The notes: generated from the letters alone by a model not told the origin. 64,000 nt of DNA from Trichopria drosophilae (GCA_030407085.1 CM059585.1:64246501-64310500), one strand, 5' to 3'; shown: positions 31,540-43,871, numbered from the stretch's first letter. Numbers and translations: made by a program.

Positions 31540-32536
31540 CTAACTCGCGCTGGAAGCTCCCGTCGCCGAACTTATCGGGTTTTTAGAGGTTGGCCTGAAT
31601 ACAACCTCTCCTGTCCCCAGATAAGATCGGTAGCCGCGAGACTCGAGGCGCTTGGCCGAGTCTTCGTCCACGCCGAGAACCAGAAGGGTGCCATGCGGCA
31701 GCTCCTCCCTACGGTGGACAACCCACGTCCCGACCCTCAAACCAGCATTCTGCCTGTCCAAAATCTTAAGCAGGATGCTAGTCTCTTTCTTGGGTGGTGG
31801 CGCGAGTACCGTCATTTTAACTCTCTTGACGAGTTCCTCAGGGAGTACAAGCCTCACCTTTCGGCCCCCATCAAGGGTTATCTGCGGAATTGCTTCCCGC
31901 AGCCAACAGGCACTCTCGTCATCCACACAAGCGAAAGTGGCAATTCCTCCTCTCAGGTGAGACTCCACGAACCTGGGTATGAACCCCCCTTCCCTGGATG
32001 TCCACAACCCGGTCAATGATGACCCCCCTGAGTTGGTCAAAGACGCCCATCTCGACCCGCTCCCCTACGTCCTCGCCAAAGGCAATCAATACCCTTGGGA
32101 GTCCAGCAGCGGCCGTCGAGTATGACATCCTTGTTGCGGATGCATGCCCCTGACTCTTGGTCTTCTTCCCTCGGGGTTTGGCCGTGGGATCCGAAATACT
32201 CCTCTCGGCCTTTCTTTTATCCCCAGAGGGAGGACCAATGGACTGTGTAGCGGTTGAGGTTGATCCGGGATGCCCTTCCAGACGGGTTCTAGCCCCAGCC
32301 ACGGAAGATGCCGCCTTTTTCTTCCTCGAACCGCTTACTCTCGGTGGAGGACGCTCCGGAAGGGGGAGACCTTCAGCCTCCGCCCTTCTCTTCGCCTCCT
32401 CGTACGCTACCCACTTGGCCTTTCGCCTCTGTGCGCCGTTCATTCGGATCGGGCTTGGACGAGTGTCTTCCGCCGTACCGGTCTCCATCAGAGTGTTCTT
32501 AGCCACATCCGACATTATCTCCTCGGTGCAAGGCAC
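31540..32536 (-). pseudogene. LINE C ORF1 (DUF4780-like), one frameshift
   Basis: Two overlapping frames make up ORF1. The N-terminal frame (31919-32536) is basic and low-complexity (NGAQRRKAKWVAYEEAKRRA, SRKKKAAS, KPRGKKTKS), suited to binding element RNA. The C-terminal frame (31540-32040) has IATFACVDDESACWLREAIP, LPEELVKRVKMTVLAPPP, LKILDRQNAGLRVGTWVV and LLVLGVDEDSAKRLESRG, which matches my memory of the DUF4780 domain of insect LINE ORF1 proteins. The two align across the G-rich run at about 31983-31996, so one base gain or loss there explains the break. No CCHC knuckles were seen. Confidence 0.8.
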
Positions 32537-33022
32537 CTGAGGCTCTTGTTTTTTTGGTTATTTTCATCTGTGTGTCCATTTGAGTCCCACGAGAAGCTAG
32601 GGAAATAAAGGTCACACCTCGCAGAGCCCCGCGATACGAGGTGAAGGCTATGTACAATGGGAGGTCGCCCGGTATCCCAAGGGCATCGTTTGCGGTACAG
32701 CTTCCCCTGTACCATGCATCCCTAGGCACGATAGCTCCCACCTGTGGATTGGGGGATCCATTCTTGGTCACGGCACCTCAGAGGTCCTTTGCCCAACCCC
32801 CCTCCAGCCCGAAGGTCGAGGTGGGGCTTGAGTTTCTAGCCTCACTCATACCCACAGTCATCGGGGAAGCCCGTTTATAGAGCCCCGAACCATTCATCGG
32901 AGAGCCCGGTTTATAGGGATCCGCATTCTCTCACCACTCACACTGCTATCGACTCAGGACCTCCTGTATGGTGTTTGTTAAGCCCCCCCACCACGACAAG
33001 GTGATAGGATCCAAACGGGGGG
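32537..33022 (-). promoter_or_regulatory. LINE C 5' untranslated region
   Basis: GC-rich, no coding frame, beginning at the target duplication with CCCCCCCGTTTGGATCC in minus sense. Full-length LINEs of this type carry an internal promoter near this end; no specific promoter motif is claimed. Confidence 0.6.
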
Positions 33023-33035
33023 GAAGCATAGCAGT

Positions 33036-35192
33036 GGTTACGATCGAATCATCATTATGGGTGACTTGAATGTGGACTTAAATCGCGCTTATTTCGAATC
33101 TTCGTATTTGCAGCAGTTTGCGGAAGCCAATGCCCTCCATATCGTACCTTACCTACCTACAAACCATACGAGCCGAGCGGACACTTGGATAGATCACTGC
33201 CTTGTCGATAACCCCTCAAATGTTGTAGCACAGAACCAAGCCAGCATACCTTTTATCTGTGGCCATGATCTGATAGATATCGAATACAAGGTTCAGATTC
33301 TTAAACCAAAACCATCGCAAATTACGTGTAGAGATTACCGTTCATTCGATACCTTGAACCTACTTAGGGACCTAAGTAATTACGACTGGAGCATTTTTAA
33401 TTTAGCCTCCTCGCTTGCTAATATCAACGTACTTACTAAAACGCTCATTCACCGCATCCTCGAAACCTTTGACAAACATGCCCCTATCCGTACCTTTACT
33501 CCGGCACACAAACCATCCCCGTGGATTACGCCTCACTTACATAGACTAAAACAAGAGCGGAATAGCCTTTTATGCGCTTACCGTCGAACAAGGGATCCTA
33601 AGCTAAAACTCAGACTCATTTCTGCTAATAAAGTCAACAAGCAAGCATGGACTTCGACAAGAGAAATGTACTACCGTACCAAACTTTCTAATATACACGA
33701 CGCCAAGACTATGTGGAAGGAACTGCGGAATCTCGATCTGGTGGCTTCGACAAAATCCGCTAAGCCATTATGTTGTTCACTCGATGAACTCAACACGTTC
33801 CACACTGCTTCTGTTTCCTCCTGGACCGATCTACTGGACTTAAATCTTAGCGAACATCTGCAACACGACGATTTTAATGATAACAGATTTTTCTTTTCAA
33901 ACGTTATCATTGAGGATATAGCCGCGTATCTCACAGAAGCTAGGTCTGAAGCTTGTGGCACCGACTCGATATCTATCAGCTTTCTCATCAAATCATTTCC
34001 CGTTATCGCTCCTCATATAGTTCATCTCTTTAATGAATCTCTCAATACGTCTATTTTTCCCGCCGATTGGAAAAAATCATTGTTGCTTCCAATTAATAAA
34101 ATTTCGAATCCCACTTCTCCTGCTCACTATCGCCTTGTTGCCATTCTTCCAGCTCTCTCTAAAATCCTGGAACGTGCCGTTTTTAACCAACTACTAAGAT
34201 TCCTAAATCATAACGATTGGTTTGATCCTCACCAATCAGGGTTTCGCAAGGGTTACAGTACACAAACTGCGCTCTTATATGTCTCTGATTTCTGCAGACA
34301 AGCCATTGACAACCGCATGATAACCATCATTATTCTCTTCGATTTCAGCCGCGCTTTCGACACAATTAGCCATAGCTTACTTATAGAGAAACTTAATACT
34401 GCCAACCTTTCAAAATCGGCCGTCCGTTGGTTCGCATCATATCTCTCTTGTCGATCCCAAGCAGTCACTGGTCCCGACGGTAGTAGATCATTGTGGCTTC
34501 TGGTGGGTGCTGGAGTACCTCAAGGTTCGGTTTTAGGAGCATTATTGTTTTCCATCTTTATCATCGACCTACCTAGGGTTCTCCAGCACTGTGACCATAT
34601 GATATTTGCCGACGACACACAAATTTTTCTAAACTGTCGCGTCTCTGAGCTGGATATGGCCATAAATAAATTAACATCTAACGTCACACATTTTTGTCAG
34701 TGGGCGAACACTAATGACCTCGCCCTGAACCTTAACAAAACTAAGGCTCTAATAGTCGGTAGCGCTATCTACCTAAACACACTTAATCTTGATTCGATCA
34801 CTCCTATCGTTATTAACAACACGGAAATACCGTGGGTCAAATCGGTGAGGAACTTAGGTCTCGAGTTTGATCCGACGCTTTCATGGAAGAACCACCTCGT
34901 TAAAATGTCTAATAGAGTTTTCTCCACTTTACGCCAGCTACGTAATAACCGGGCTTTACTTCCAACTGACGTTCGGAAAAACCTTGTTTCCTCACTAATT
35001 TTACCCTACTTCGACTACTGCTGCGCTGTCTACAATGACATTAATGTCATTCAGAAAATCAAAGTAGAACGTATGTTCAACGCGGGAATTCGCTTTATTT
35101 TTGATCTACGGCGCGATGAACATATTACTCCGTTCCGAAATAAACTAAACTGGCTCTCGACGGCTGTACTTAATAGGGATCCTTACCTATAA
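33036..35192 (+). CDS. LINE B endonuclease end and reverse transcriptase
   Basis: A 711-aa open frame from 33057, really the continuation of 27388-27806. It begins with the second half of the endonuclease (MGDLNVDLNRAYF, catalytic Asp/Asn; CGHDLIDIEYKV replaces the usual SDH end). The RT follows: EACGTDSISISFLIKSF, LPINKISNPTSPAHYRLVAI, HQSGFRKGYSTQTALLY, ILFDFSRAFDTISHSLL (first Asp), GAGVPQGSVLGALLF and MIFADDTQIFLN (Asp pair), then thumb. The style fits the L2/CR1/Rex1 group, with no RNase H. It is open for 2.1 kb and ends by frameshift near 35180. The ATG is internal, not a real start. Confidence 0.9.
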   Translation, partial: GYDRIIIMGDLNVDLNRAYFESSYLQQFAEANALHIVPYLPTNHTSRADTWIDHCLVDNPSNVVAQNQASIPFICGHDLIDIEYKVQILKPKPSQITCRDYRSFDTLNLLRDLSNYDWSIFNLASSLANINVLTKTLIHRILETFDKHAPIRTFTPAHKPSPWITPHLHRLKQERNSLLCAYRRTRDPKLKLRLISANKVNKQAWTSTREMYYRTKLSNIHDAKTMWKELRNLDLVASTKSAKPLCCSLDELNTFHTASVSSWTDLLDLNLSEHLQHDDFNDNRFFFSNVIIEDIAAYLTEARSEACGTDSISISFLIKSFPVIAPHIVHLFNESLNTSIFPADWKKSLLLPINKISNPTSPAHYRLVAILPALSKILERAVFNQLLRFLNHNDWFDPHQSGFRKGYSTQTALLYVSDFCRQAIDNRMITIIILFDFSRAFDTISHSLLIEKLNTANLSKSAVRWFASYLSCRSQAVTGPDGSRSLWLLVGAGVPQGSVLGALLFSIFIIDLPRVLQHCDHMIFADDTQIFLNCRVSELDMAINKLTSNVTHFCQWANTNDLALNLNKTKALIVGSAIYLNTLNLDSITPIVINNTEIPWVKSVRNLGLEFDPTLSWKNHLVKMSNRVFSTLRQLRNNRALLPTDVRKNLVSSLILPYFDYCCAVYNDINVIQKIKVERMFNAGIRFIFDLRRDEHITPFRNKLNWLSTAVLNRDPYL

Positions 35193-35450
35193 GATTCTGA
35201 CCACTCGCGTCCCTCAATATCTGTACGATTGTTACCAGTGGCGCATCGTAACCGCGTCCAGAGCACTCCGACCTGGCTCTATGTTGCAACTTCGTGTACC
35301 GACTCATCGATTAGAATCGTATGCAAAATCTTTTATTGTCACTTCCACGCGGCTATGGAATGATCTTCCCGATGATATTCGAAACAGCATTAGTCTGAAC
35401 TCGTTTAAATTTAAATTAAAAAATTATTTATTAATCCGGACCGTATCGTG
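35180..35450 (+). pseudogene. LINE B C-terminus after frameshift
   Basis: In the next frame translation gives ILTTRVPQYLYDCYQWRIVT and RLWNDLPDDIRNSISLNSFK followed by FKLKNYLLIRTVS and a stop at 35449. The RLWNDLP...SLNSFK segment is the conserved end of CR1/L2-like ORF2 proteins. About 260 bp of 3' UTR separate it from the (TC)n tract. Confidence 0.85.
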
Positions 35451-35711
35451 AGCTTATTACCTAATTACTTCGATGAGCGTGTACTGTACAAGAGTATTCA
35501 CTAGATCAATTTAGTATTTTTCTGCCTGTTAGTTACTAAGTTTGTATTCCTTTTTTTCGCTTTTTTACGTTTAGCTATTGTTAAAATGCGCTTTTCTATT
35601 ATAAATCTCTATTGTTTACTATATCTACTCTAGTCTTAAGTTTTCTTATGTATGCTCTTTTACTGGTTGGCCCAAGAGGTAATTCCTCAAGCCAAAACAA
35701 AGCCATTCAGT

Positions 35712-36021
<310 letters not shown>

Positions 36022-36348
36022 CTGAATTCGTGAAGCGAGTTTCCGTGTCAGTCGAATTTTGCCGTTCAATTGAGACATGCGTTTTGTAATCTGTCGACTA
36101 CCCGATATCTGTGTCAGATTTCGTCGAGTCACCAGATCACTCGCAGCCTCGTAAACGGCACAATTGACTTGCCACAGGTCGCAGTCATCCGGAAGAGCAT
36201 CCAGAAGTAGGCTATTCGCTCTATCTACTTCTCGTTGTTTAGGCAAAATTTTCGTTGTTAGATTTCGCCTAAACACGAGTGTCGTGCTTTCATAATGTGG
36301 TGCATCTCTTCCAGCACCGCGTACGGGCTCAGTTGTTATTGCCCACAC
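36022..36348 (-). pseudogene. Unidentified open frame, possibly LINE-derived
   Basis: The unique part of a minus-strand frame (the rest is microsatellite) reads EPVRGAGRDAPHYESTTLVF, LPKQREVDRANSLLLDALPD and DLWQVNCAVYEAASDLVTRR. Its helix-rich, basic ending (KRMSQLNGKIRLTRKLASRI) looks like the segment preceding RT in some early-branching LINEs, but I see no catalytic motif. It runs straight into the (CA)n. Confidence 0.3.
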
Positions 36349-37325
36349 ATCCGGTACCGGTGGACAACTGGGAACAACGAAACATATCCGCCTCAGTTAG
36401 GTCACACAATCTCTTAGATGTTGTTGAGAAAAGCGATCTGCGAGTTCGGAATGCATAACTGCAAACCGACTATGCATTCACGCCATGTGGCCTCGCTGTT
36501 GCGGACAGCTCTCTTCTTAGCAATGCATTAGATCTTGCCTGAGATCCTCCGTCCACTGAAATCGTCTGTAGGAATGTAATGGTCGTTGTCCCGGGACACC
36601 CGTTTCGGCCCCTCCACCTCGGGACTGGGCTGCATCCGAAGCAGCCCGATTGTCACGAGCCCTGCACGTTATTCTATTAGTAACCGCATTTAAAGGGAGT
36701 GGGGTGGTTGGCCCTACTTCCCGTTGTTATGCCTCTCTCTTTTGTCTCTTATCTCGCCGTGCCCTGTGGTTGGTTACCCAATCTCTGGCAAGGTTGCTAA
36801 GAGTCCAGGGCCCATCCGCTTTAATAAACACACGTGAAGGTGAGAATAGGACATTTGGGAAGATAGGCTAAGATGCAGCTTTTTGCATAGCCGCATTGTG
36901 TTACGCGTCATTTCCTTTGGGCCCCGCAATATGAACAAAATATTATTGTTATTATTATTATTATTATCGTCTTTATTGGAAATAAACCTTGTAATACATA
37001 TAAATATACAATTTACAATACCAAAGGGCGAGCCACATCTTAAAAAAAAGCTTTATAGACTGACCCATATCTACCTTCCCGGCGAAGGTTCTAACCACCC
37101 GACGGTACCGCTACTTGACAAAATGACCGGAGAAAGTTAAAGTTCTAAGACAACTGCATAACGAAAAGGGGGCGCAAACAACTCTAAATGGACTTACGCA
37201 AACTTGACGCCGCATAACCACCGAGGAATTGATGGTTGGCACAGTGTCCTTGGACTGGCTGCGTAATCCCGGGGCACGTATCCAGGGAAGGGAGTCAGCG
37301 GCCGGCGACCACAATCCTGGATATA
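36349..37325. other. Unassigned interval with (ATT)n tract
   Basis: No product is recognisable. A (TTA)n tract at about 36937-36966 after a CGCAATATGAACAAA stretch looks like the 3' tail of a decayed LINE on the plus strand; I cannot identify the body. Confidence 0.4.
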
Positions 37326-37327
37326 GT

Positions 37328-37328
<1 letters not shown>

Positions 37329-37371
<43 letters not shown>
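37329..37371 (+). repeat. (GA)n microsatellite
   Basis: Uninterrupted GA run of about 43 bp. Confidence 0.97.
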
Positions 37372-37373
<2 letters not shown>

Positions 37374-37529
37374 ACATACTGGTACTCGTCTCGGTATGCG
37401 GCCGAGGCCAGATCCCCTGATTCTACTGGCTCGAACTCCAGGGGCGGACCATTTATAATACAACTTATTTATGCAAATGCCGGGTTAGATCGGTGACCTC
37501 ATCATAAACCCCCGGACCTGACCAGAGTA

Positions 37530-37760
37530 CATCTTTAACCAAAATGTACGAATGACACACTAAATGTCACTGAGAGGCACATCACTTGAACATGTCCATA
37601 TCCTTAAATCTAATGCACTTAACACAATCGATAGAGGCGTCTCCTTCGCTACTGGGAGAGAATTGCTCTCAGGGCTAAACATAGAATTTATCACTAACTA
37701 GCCATTACAGTTGTCAAACGTAAAGACACAAAGAAAAGGGTGGCCCGCAATGAAATCGGG
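37530..37760 (+). repeat. Dispersed repeat, copy 2
   Basis: Partner of 14866-15076, same strand; shared words include AATGTCACTGAGAGGCAC and ACTAACTAGCCATTACAG. LINE D begins shortly after it. Confidence 0.75.
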
Positions 37761-37939
37761 ATAACAAGAAAAACCGCAATACATTATATTAATACACAGG
37801 ATTAAAGGGCACAAAAATAAAAAATGCAACGCAGAGTATCGGAAAAGCAGGGTTTCGCAAAGATTAATATCGCAAACGGAATATCACTCAAATAAATATC
37901 ACAAAAATATAATATCGCATTACTGCAGTAGCAGTGGGT

Positions 37940-39970
37940 CCTTCAATGCGATTGTTACAATATGCAATCCTCGCATAGCCACAAAAATTGAATGGAGTAC
38001 ACTTGAGCAACTCCACGACAGCGACTACTATCCCATGCAAATTTTACTTGACAATGAAATTCAGGATGAAGCAACTTCCATATCTATACCAAGATGGAAC
38101 ATCAAAAAAGCAAATTGGTCTAAATATCAAAAACTCGTTGAAAATCGCTTAAATGAATTAGACTACATTGGCAAACTAAACCACATAGAAATCAAACACC
38201 ATTGCGACACGTGTACCAGAAAATCAAATCCATTTCCGGCAAAAATCCGAGACGAAAGCTAAAAGAAATCTACGATAATCAACCAAAATGTGATAGAACC
38301 AACGGAGATGTAAATGTAATTGGTGAGTGCTTCGCCAAAAACTCAGCAACGGACAAATTTTCTCTAAAATTCCAACACGTGGCAGCAGAATGTGAAAACG
38401 ATCCCCTCGACATTGTCGTCAACTCCGATCCACAAAAGTAACAATATTCCTATAACACAGAAATACAATGGGACGGAATTAAAGATGCAATACAAAATAG
38501 CAACGGAAACAGTGTTGGACCAAATGATATTCCAGACAGTTTCTTTAAAAACTTACCTAAAGTTGGCACCCTTCACCTTCTTGAGATACTAAACACGATC
38601 TGGAAAAAAGGTAGCTTTCCCGCAATCTGGAAAAAATCCCATATTATACCTATTTTAAAACAAGGGAAATCCCAAAATCAACCGTCAAGCTATCTAACAG
38701 TAGCACTCACTTGCACAATGTGTAAAATACTGGAGAAAGTTGTAACCAAAAGACTGAGGTATATTCTTGAAGAAATGGATTTTTTCACTCCATTCCAGAG
38801 CGGATTTCGACCAGGTCACTGCGGACCCACTATGGACCCTCTAGTTAGCATACAGAACCAAATAAGTGAAGATTTACAACGTTATCAGCATGTAGGGGTA
38901 ATCTTTCTCGACCTCGAAAAAGCCTTCGACATGACATGGAGAAAGAGAATTATAATGATTCTTAAAGAAAATGGTTTACAAGGAAATATTCTTAGATTTG
39001 TTAAAAACTTCTTGGAAGGCAGTACCATTCAAGTATAAACTGGTGGATCCCTATATAAACCATTTTTGACTGAAAACGGAACTCCACAAGGATCTGTTAT
39101 AAGCCCACTACTATTTACAATTCCCAACAATGATATCACAGAATATATTAAAAGGCCGGTTAGAATGAGAAATTTTGCAGATTGTATTATTATATTTTGT
39201 CATATTACTATAGTTTGTAGAAACAAGGTAGACGCAAGGACGGAAATTCTTCAATGTACTCTAAACGGTCTTGAGAAATAGTCAGACGAAACAGGCTTCA
39301 AATTCCCACCGACTAAAACCAAATGCATGATATTTACGAGCCAGAAAAAGGAATCAAAATGTCCGGAAATTTTTATTGGAACACAAAAAGTACAAGAGTC
39401 AACGAACACAAGTTACTGGGCCTAACGTTCAATAGAAAACTAAATTGGAAAGCACATATAAAGAATCTAAAACAAGATGTGAAAAAAAGAATCAATGTAC
39501 TCAAAATAATAGTCCACAAAGAATGGGGGGCCTGCGCATTAATAATAAAATCTGCATACATAGCATAGTTAGATCTAAGTCAGACTATGGTTCAATTGTA
39601 TACAACTCACAAAAATACGCCCAGTGCACTTAATCCAATATACAATACAGGAATTAGATTGGCGACCGGAGCCTTCTGTACAAGTCCGATAGTAAACGTT
39701 CTCGCTGAAGGAGATGAACCTCCACTAGAATTGCAACACCACTTGTTAAGTTTAAACTGTGCTGTTACAGCAGGAGCAGACAGAAACCATGTTGCTCACG
39801 CCAACGTTTACCCGGCCAAAATAGTGTTATCAACTGATAACATGTTACAGAGACGATTTACGGGGTCAATTTCCAACCTAAATAGTGAAGAAACAAGAAG
39901 AAGCGCCACCGTGGGAAGCGACATCCACAGAAACAGTGGAACAATATCTAACAGAAATAAAACTTAAAAT
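37940..39970 (+). pseudogene. LINE D: 5'-truncated LINE with endonuclease end and reverse transcriptase
   Basis: The frame opens with the tail of an endonuclease (CNPRIATKIEWSTLEQLHDS, DYYPMQILLDNEI), then a linker (38035-38262). RT motifs follow: NSVGPNDIPDSFFKNLP near 38510, CKILEKVVTKRLRYI, QSGFRPGHCGPTMDPLVSIQ, VIFLDLEKAFDMTW (first Asp), ENGTPQGSVISPLLFTI and MRNFADCIIIF, where the second catalytic Asp of the ADD motif has become Cys. A later frame has NTGIRLATGAFCTSPIVNVL, typical of I/Jockey-type LINEs after the thumb. Stops at 38442, 39037 and 39280 and several frame changes make it dead. No RNase H was found. Confidence 0.82.
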
Positions 39971-42490
39971 TAAAATGATAATGCATCGTAAATGTAAGTT
40001 TAAACGTAGCCAAATTTATGGTAGATGAACACATCCCATCCTCAAAGAAAACATACGTAGCAAAGTATGGAAAAAACTAAATAGAACCCAGCTTTATGCG
40101 GTAAACTGAACTTCGATAGTATTAGTGACTATATCTTACAAACACAAGGCTGTGAGAGAACCTTAGAAAATCTATATCAGAATCAAATATTAGTAATTTT
40201 TCGAAGACGATAACGTCACGTTATGATATCGATATCGCAGCTCAGATTGTGCTGCCATATGATAGGCTTGGGGGGGGGGGGGTGCGCATCGTGTAATGCA
40301 AGGCAGTTTACGCAATTGCACGTAATTCGGGGCGACATAAACGCAAAGGGACAGTAAGTAGCACTATATAGGGATGCTGTTTAGCGAAACTAAAAGTTTT
40401 AAATAGATTTGCGATTTATCGCGACGTAAACCAAACTACTTAAATACGCGGCATAGCGTAGTGCCACTGAAACGAATTATGGGTCTGGAGTATAAAACAA
40501 GGGACTATATTTCCTCACCTCTTTTAAACTGGTTCAAAAATATTCTAGAACTCTAAAGAAATGTTTGTGAATTATTGACTTCAAGAGTTTTGAAAGATTT
40601 CCATTGAATTAATTCGTAATATGTCTTTGAATTGTCTCATATCTTCAATTTCGAAACAAGTTCAGGAATTTCTGTCGAATTATCATATATGTAGGCTTGG
40701 AAATATAAAATATGAGCTAGAAATAACTATGGTTTCTCAATGTAAGGGTTTAAGCCTGAACTATGTTTTAATTTCAGATAATCAGCATAGTTTCACACTG
40801 AAATTAACTTTATACGATGTCGACATGTCAATAAAAGATCAAACTCATGATTGGCTCAGGAAGTTATTCTTGATTTGAGAGTACAAAAAATACAATTCAC
40901 TGCCAAAAATGAATTTTGAATTGAATGGAAAAAGACACAAAATAATTGGGAAATTAAAATGAATACTCAGAAATCATATATGGGGCATTCCATACAAAGG
41001 CCAAATTTTGAGTCTCAGATTTTGTTCATAATTGCTCATTTGATGTCTTTCGGGAGTACTTGAAGTTCATTTGCGGACTTTCAAAAATTTCAATTATTTT
41101 GCAAGATATTGTTAATTGAATTCTTTGGTCATTTTCCTCTCATTAATTTTTATCTCGAAATCTATTGATGGTAGAAAAATATGTTTCCTACAAAACTTGT
41201 GTGAAAAATAATGAAATGTAATTAATAAAATTTTAATTAACTTATTTAAAAATTAAATTTTTAATAATTTTTTTGTACCCGATGTACATAATTTTTATTT
41301 TCAAAATGTTTATAAATTGAAGCTCTAAATATTATTTAAAAACTGTGATATTTTCAGAGAAACTCTTTTTGACATTTTTGAGAAATTAATTTTTGAAAAT
41401 TTCGTTGCGAGGCCCGGTCCGTGCGGCTGACGTCGGACCGCCCGAAGGGTACTAAATATAGCTTTCCAAAGCATTTGCGACTTGTCCGAAATCATTCTAC
41501 ATTCTCTCCTTCACATTAATTTTAATTTCTTATTAATATTATGATCCGTTTCCTCACCACCCAGGAGGTCGGATACATTCGGCGCGTTTTTGAAAAAAAT
41601 AATTTAAAAAAAATGGTGGTGTCCCCATTAGGCCTAATTCACCGGTTTTTTTCATTTTTTACACCACTGTTATATTTAAAAGTAGAAAAATGAAATATTG
41701 TTTGTATATAGACAGTGAATAAATTTGAGACATTTAAGTATGTTAATTTTATTCAAATAGTTTTTATTAAATATTTAATACAGAAGAAACACTGTCGTCG
41801 AAACTTGAAACTGTTTTACATCGAATTATCATCTTGAGCAGGATGATAAATGACGAAAGGATGAATTGTAGTCCGACTGTTGTTCCCATGATGACTTTGT
41901 ATTGCAAATTGAAGAAAATAGTGCAGTGAGAACTGAATAGCAAACTTCAAGATTTGGCTTTGTGGTCGGATATACTTTGCCGATTTTAAGTTTCGCGGTT
42001 TTTACAGCACTGAAAAAAACCCGCTTTCATTGACTAGTTTTTAGTTTCGCTGTGCTTAGTCAGCAGAATTAAGATCGCTCCGATCTGCCGATCGATGCGC
42101 CGCGCTACGTTTTTCTGGCGGTTGCTCGGAAGTACGACGTGCGGGAACTTGACGCACCTTTTTATCGTTGTAATATTTTTTGGTATCCGCAAAATTTCCT
42201 CGCTGCAATCTAGTAAATTCGGAGTGAACTTACTTAACTAATATACCAAACTGTATTTGAATATCGATTAAATCAATCCGATCTTCCGCGAACTCATTAT
42301 TCCGAGAAGGCCGCAATCTGGTAAGACCACGTATGATTGCGTGTGATTTTTTCTCGAGCTTATAGACTGTCTATTATAGATGAACTTTCTGTGGGTTAGT
42401 TTAGTTAATTACGTATCATATATTAAACGTAAAATTTATTTATCAATGTCTGCAATCTCTATCCTGTCGCACAACGCAATAGGTTATAAT
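39971..42490. other. AT-rich unassigned interval
   Basis: No convincing gene. It contains a G-run at about 40270-40282 and a segment near 40978 (TGGGGCATTCCAT) resembling 19854-19930. An 85-aa open frame at 40621-40878 has no motif I recognise. A GC-rich patch sits at 41405-41445. Confidence 0.45.
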
Positions 42491-42735
42491 GGTTACTTTT
42501 TGCACGACCGTAATTTATGGTGTCGTCCACCGCCCGTGAAGCGGGCTTTGCAGTTTTCTTGATGAAACTCCGCGCCAGGTGGACGACGCATTACTCAGCC
42601 CGGCTACCTGGCAACGTACTCCCGGTAGGGCAAGGACTCGCCCAGAGGAGGTCGGCTCCTGCCTCCTTTCGCGCCTGAAAACGGGGATCGCCAAATACCC
42701 TTCGGCGGCACCGCACACCGCCGCACTAGCTCGAT

Positions 42736-43320
42736 GTGATTCTAAGGGCGGATGTATACGTTCAAATAATATTAGAAGGCATACTTCGTCGGGAAAATAT
42801 GCCCACGGCGCAATATTCGATTTTCGGGTGGATTTTGTTCGGACCTATTTACAATTCTTCAGGTCAGTCCAATGCTCGACCAGTTCATTGTCTTCACGCA
42901 ATTTCGAACGTTGAATTACATGAGAGTTGTCATAAATTCTGGTCAATAGAAGAAATTCCTAAAGTCGAGCAATGGACCGACGAGGAAAAACAATGTGAAC
43001 GACTTTTTGTGGAGACGACAGTTCGCGACGAAACGGGTCGATATCATGTACGGTTGCCATTCAAATATGGCTCTCATGTTGATATTGGTGAATCCTTTGC
43101 GCGAGCCAAAAGATTATACGAATGTGGGGAACGTAGATTGTTGAAGAATGCGAATCTTAAATTCCAGTATGATGGGTTTTTAAACGAATATTTTGAGCTT
43201 GGCCACATGTCGTTACATTTGTTTGATTCGAATCAGCCGCACAATTATTTGCCTCATCACGCTGTTCTTAAGGTGATAGATCCATCGACCACTAAGATAA
43301 GGGCGGTATTTAACGCGTAA
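42736..43320 (+). pseudogene. BEL/Pao linker and reverse transcriptase N-terminus
   Basis: A 194-aa frame: ILRADVYVQIILEGILRREN (end of the protease region), AQYSIFGWILFGP, HESCHKFWSIEEIPKVEQ, VRDETGRYHVRLPFKYGSHV, EYFELGHMSLHLFD, and HNYLPHHAVLKVIDPSTTKI with RAVFNA at a stop. The order agrees with BEL/Pao pol and gives the template for reading the decayed copy at 12.5-14.6 kb. Confidence 0.87.
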
Positions 43321-43355
43321 GTCCAACTTTAAACAACAAATCGTTAAATGATAAT

Positions 43356-43871
43356 TTGTTGCCTGGTCCAAAACTCCAACTTGATTTTGCGTCAATTCTC
43401 ACTCGTTGGCGCCGATATAAATACGTATGTTCTGCCGACGTAGAAAAAATGTTTCGCCAGATTAGGGTACATGCGAATGATGCAAATTATCAGCTAATTT
43501 TGTGGCGCCCTGCAGCCAGTTCTCCGCTCGAAACGTTCCGTTTAGATACCGTAACTTACGGTACTTCCTGTGCGCCATTCTTAGCACTTCGGGTTTTGCA
43601 TCAACTGGCACAAGACGAGAAGGATTCGTTTCCAGATGCCAGTCGCGAACTCTTAAATAATGTATACGTTGACGATATTCTTTTCGGGGCACCCACTTTC
43701 GAAGAGATAAAAAGTCTACGCGACCAGATAATCGGTATCACAAAGGCCGGAGCTCTTCATTTGCGAAAATGGACCTCGAATAATTCGTCTGTTTTAGTGG
43801 ATATTCCGTCTAGCGATTTTGATATTTCCGTCACTAAGGAATTTCAAGCAGATCAGTCTGTAAAACCTTAG
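43356..43871 (+). pseudogene. BEL/Pao reverse transcriptase palm (YVDD)
   Basis: A 171-aa frame with LQLDFASILTRWRRYKYVCS, ADVEKMFRQIRVHANDANYQ (first catalytic Asp), TYGTSCAPFLALRVLHQLAQ and NNVYVDDILFGAPTF (Asp pair intact). It follows the previous frame after one stop and a shift. The palm itself looks intact. Confidence 0.9.

Larger units (their letters stand above)
27807..33022 (-). mobile_element. LINE C, full-length RNase-H-bearing LINE nested in LINE B
   Basis: 5216 bp flanked by a perfect 13-bp duplication. In minus sense it has a ~490-bp 5' region, ORF1 (32536-31540, one frameshift), ORF2 (31534-27911, open throughout) and a short 3' end finishing in a (CAATAC)n-like tail at 27807-27832. 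Target-primed insertion with a variable-length duplication and a simple-repeat tail is standard for LINEs. The RNase H and the DUF4780-like ORF1 fit the I/LOA-type group; finer clade placement needs a phylogeny. This is the best-preserved element in the window. Confidence 0.95.

Noticed and set aside
28134..32608. Numerous plus-strand frames of 60-167 codons in 28.1-32.6 kb
   Set aside because: Shadows of ORF2 and ORF1 of LINE C, whose minus-strand motifs are unambiguous.
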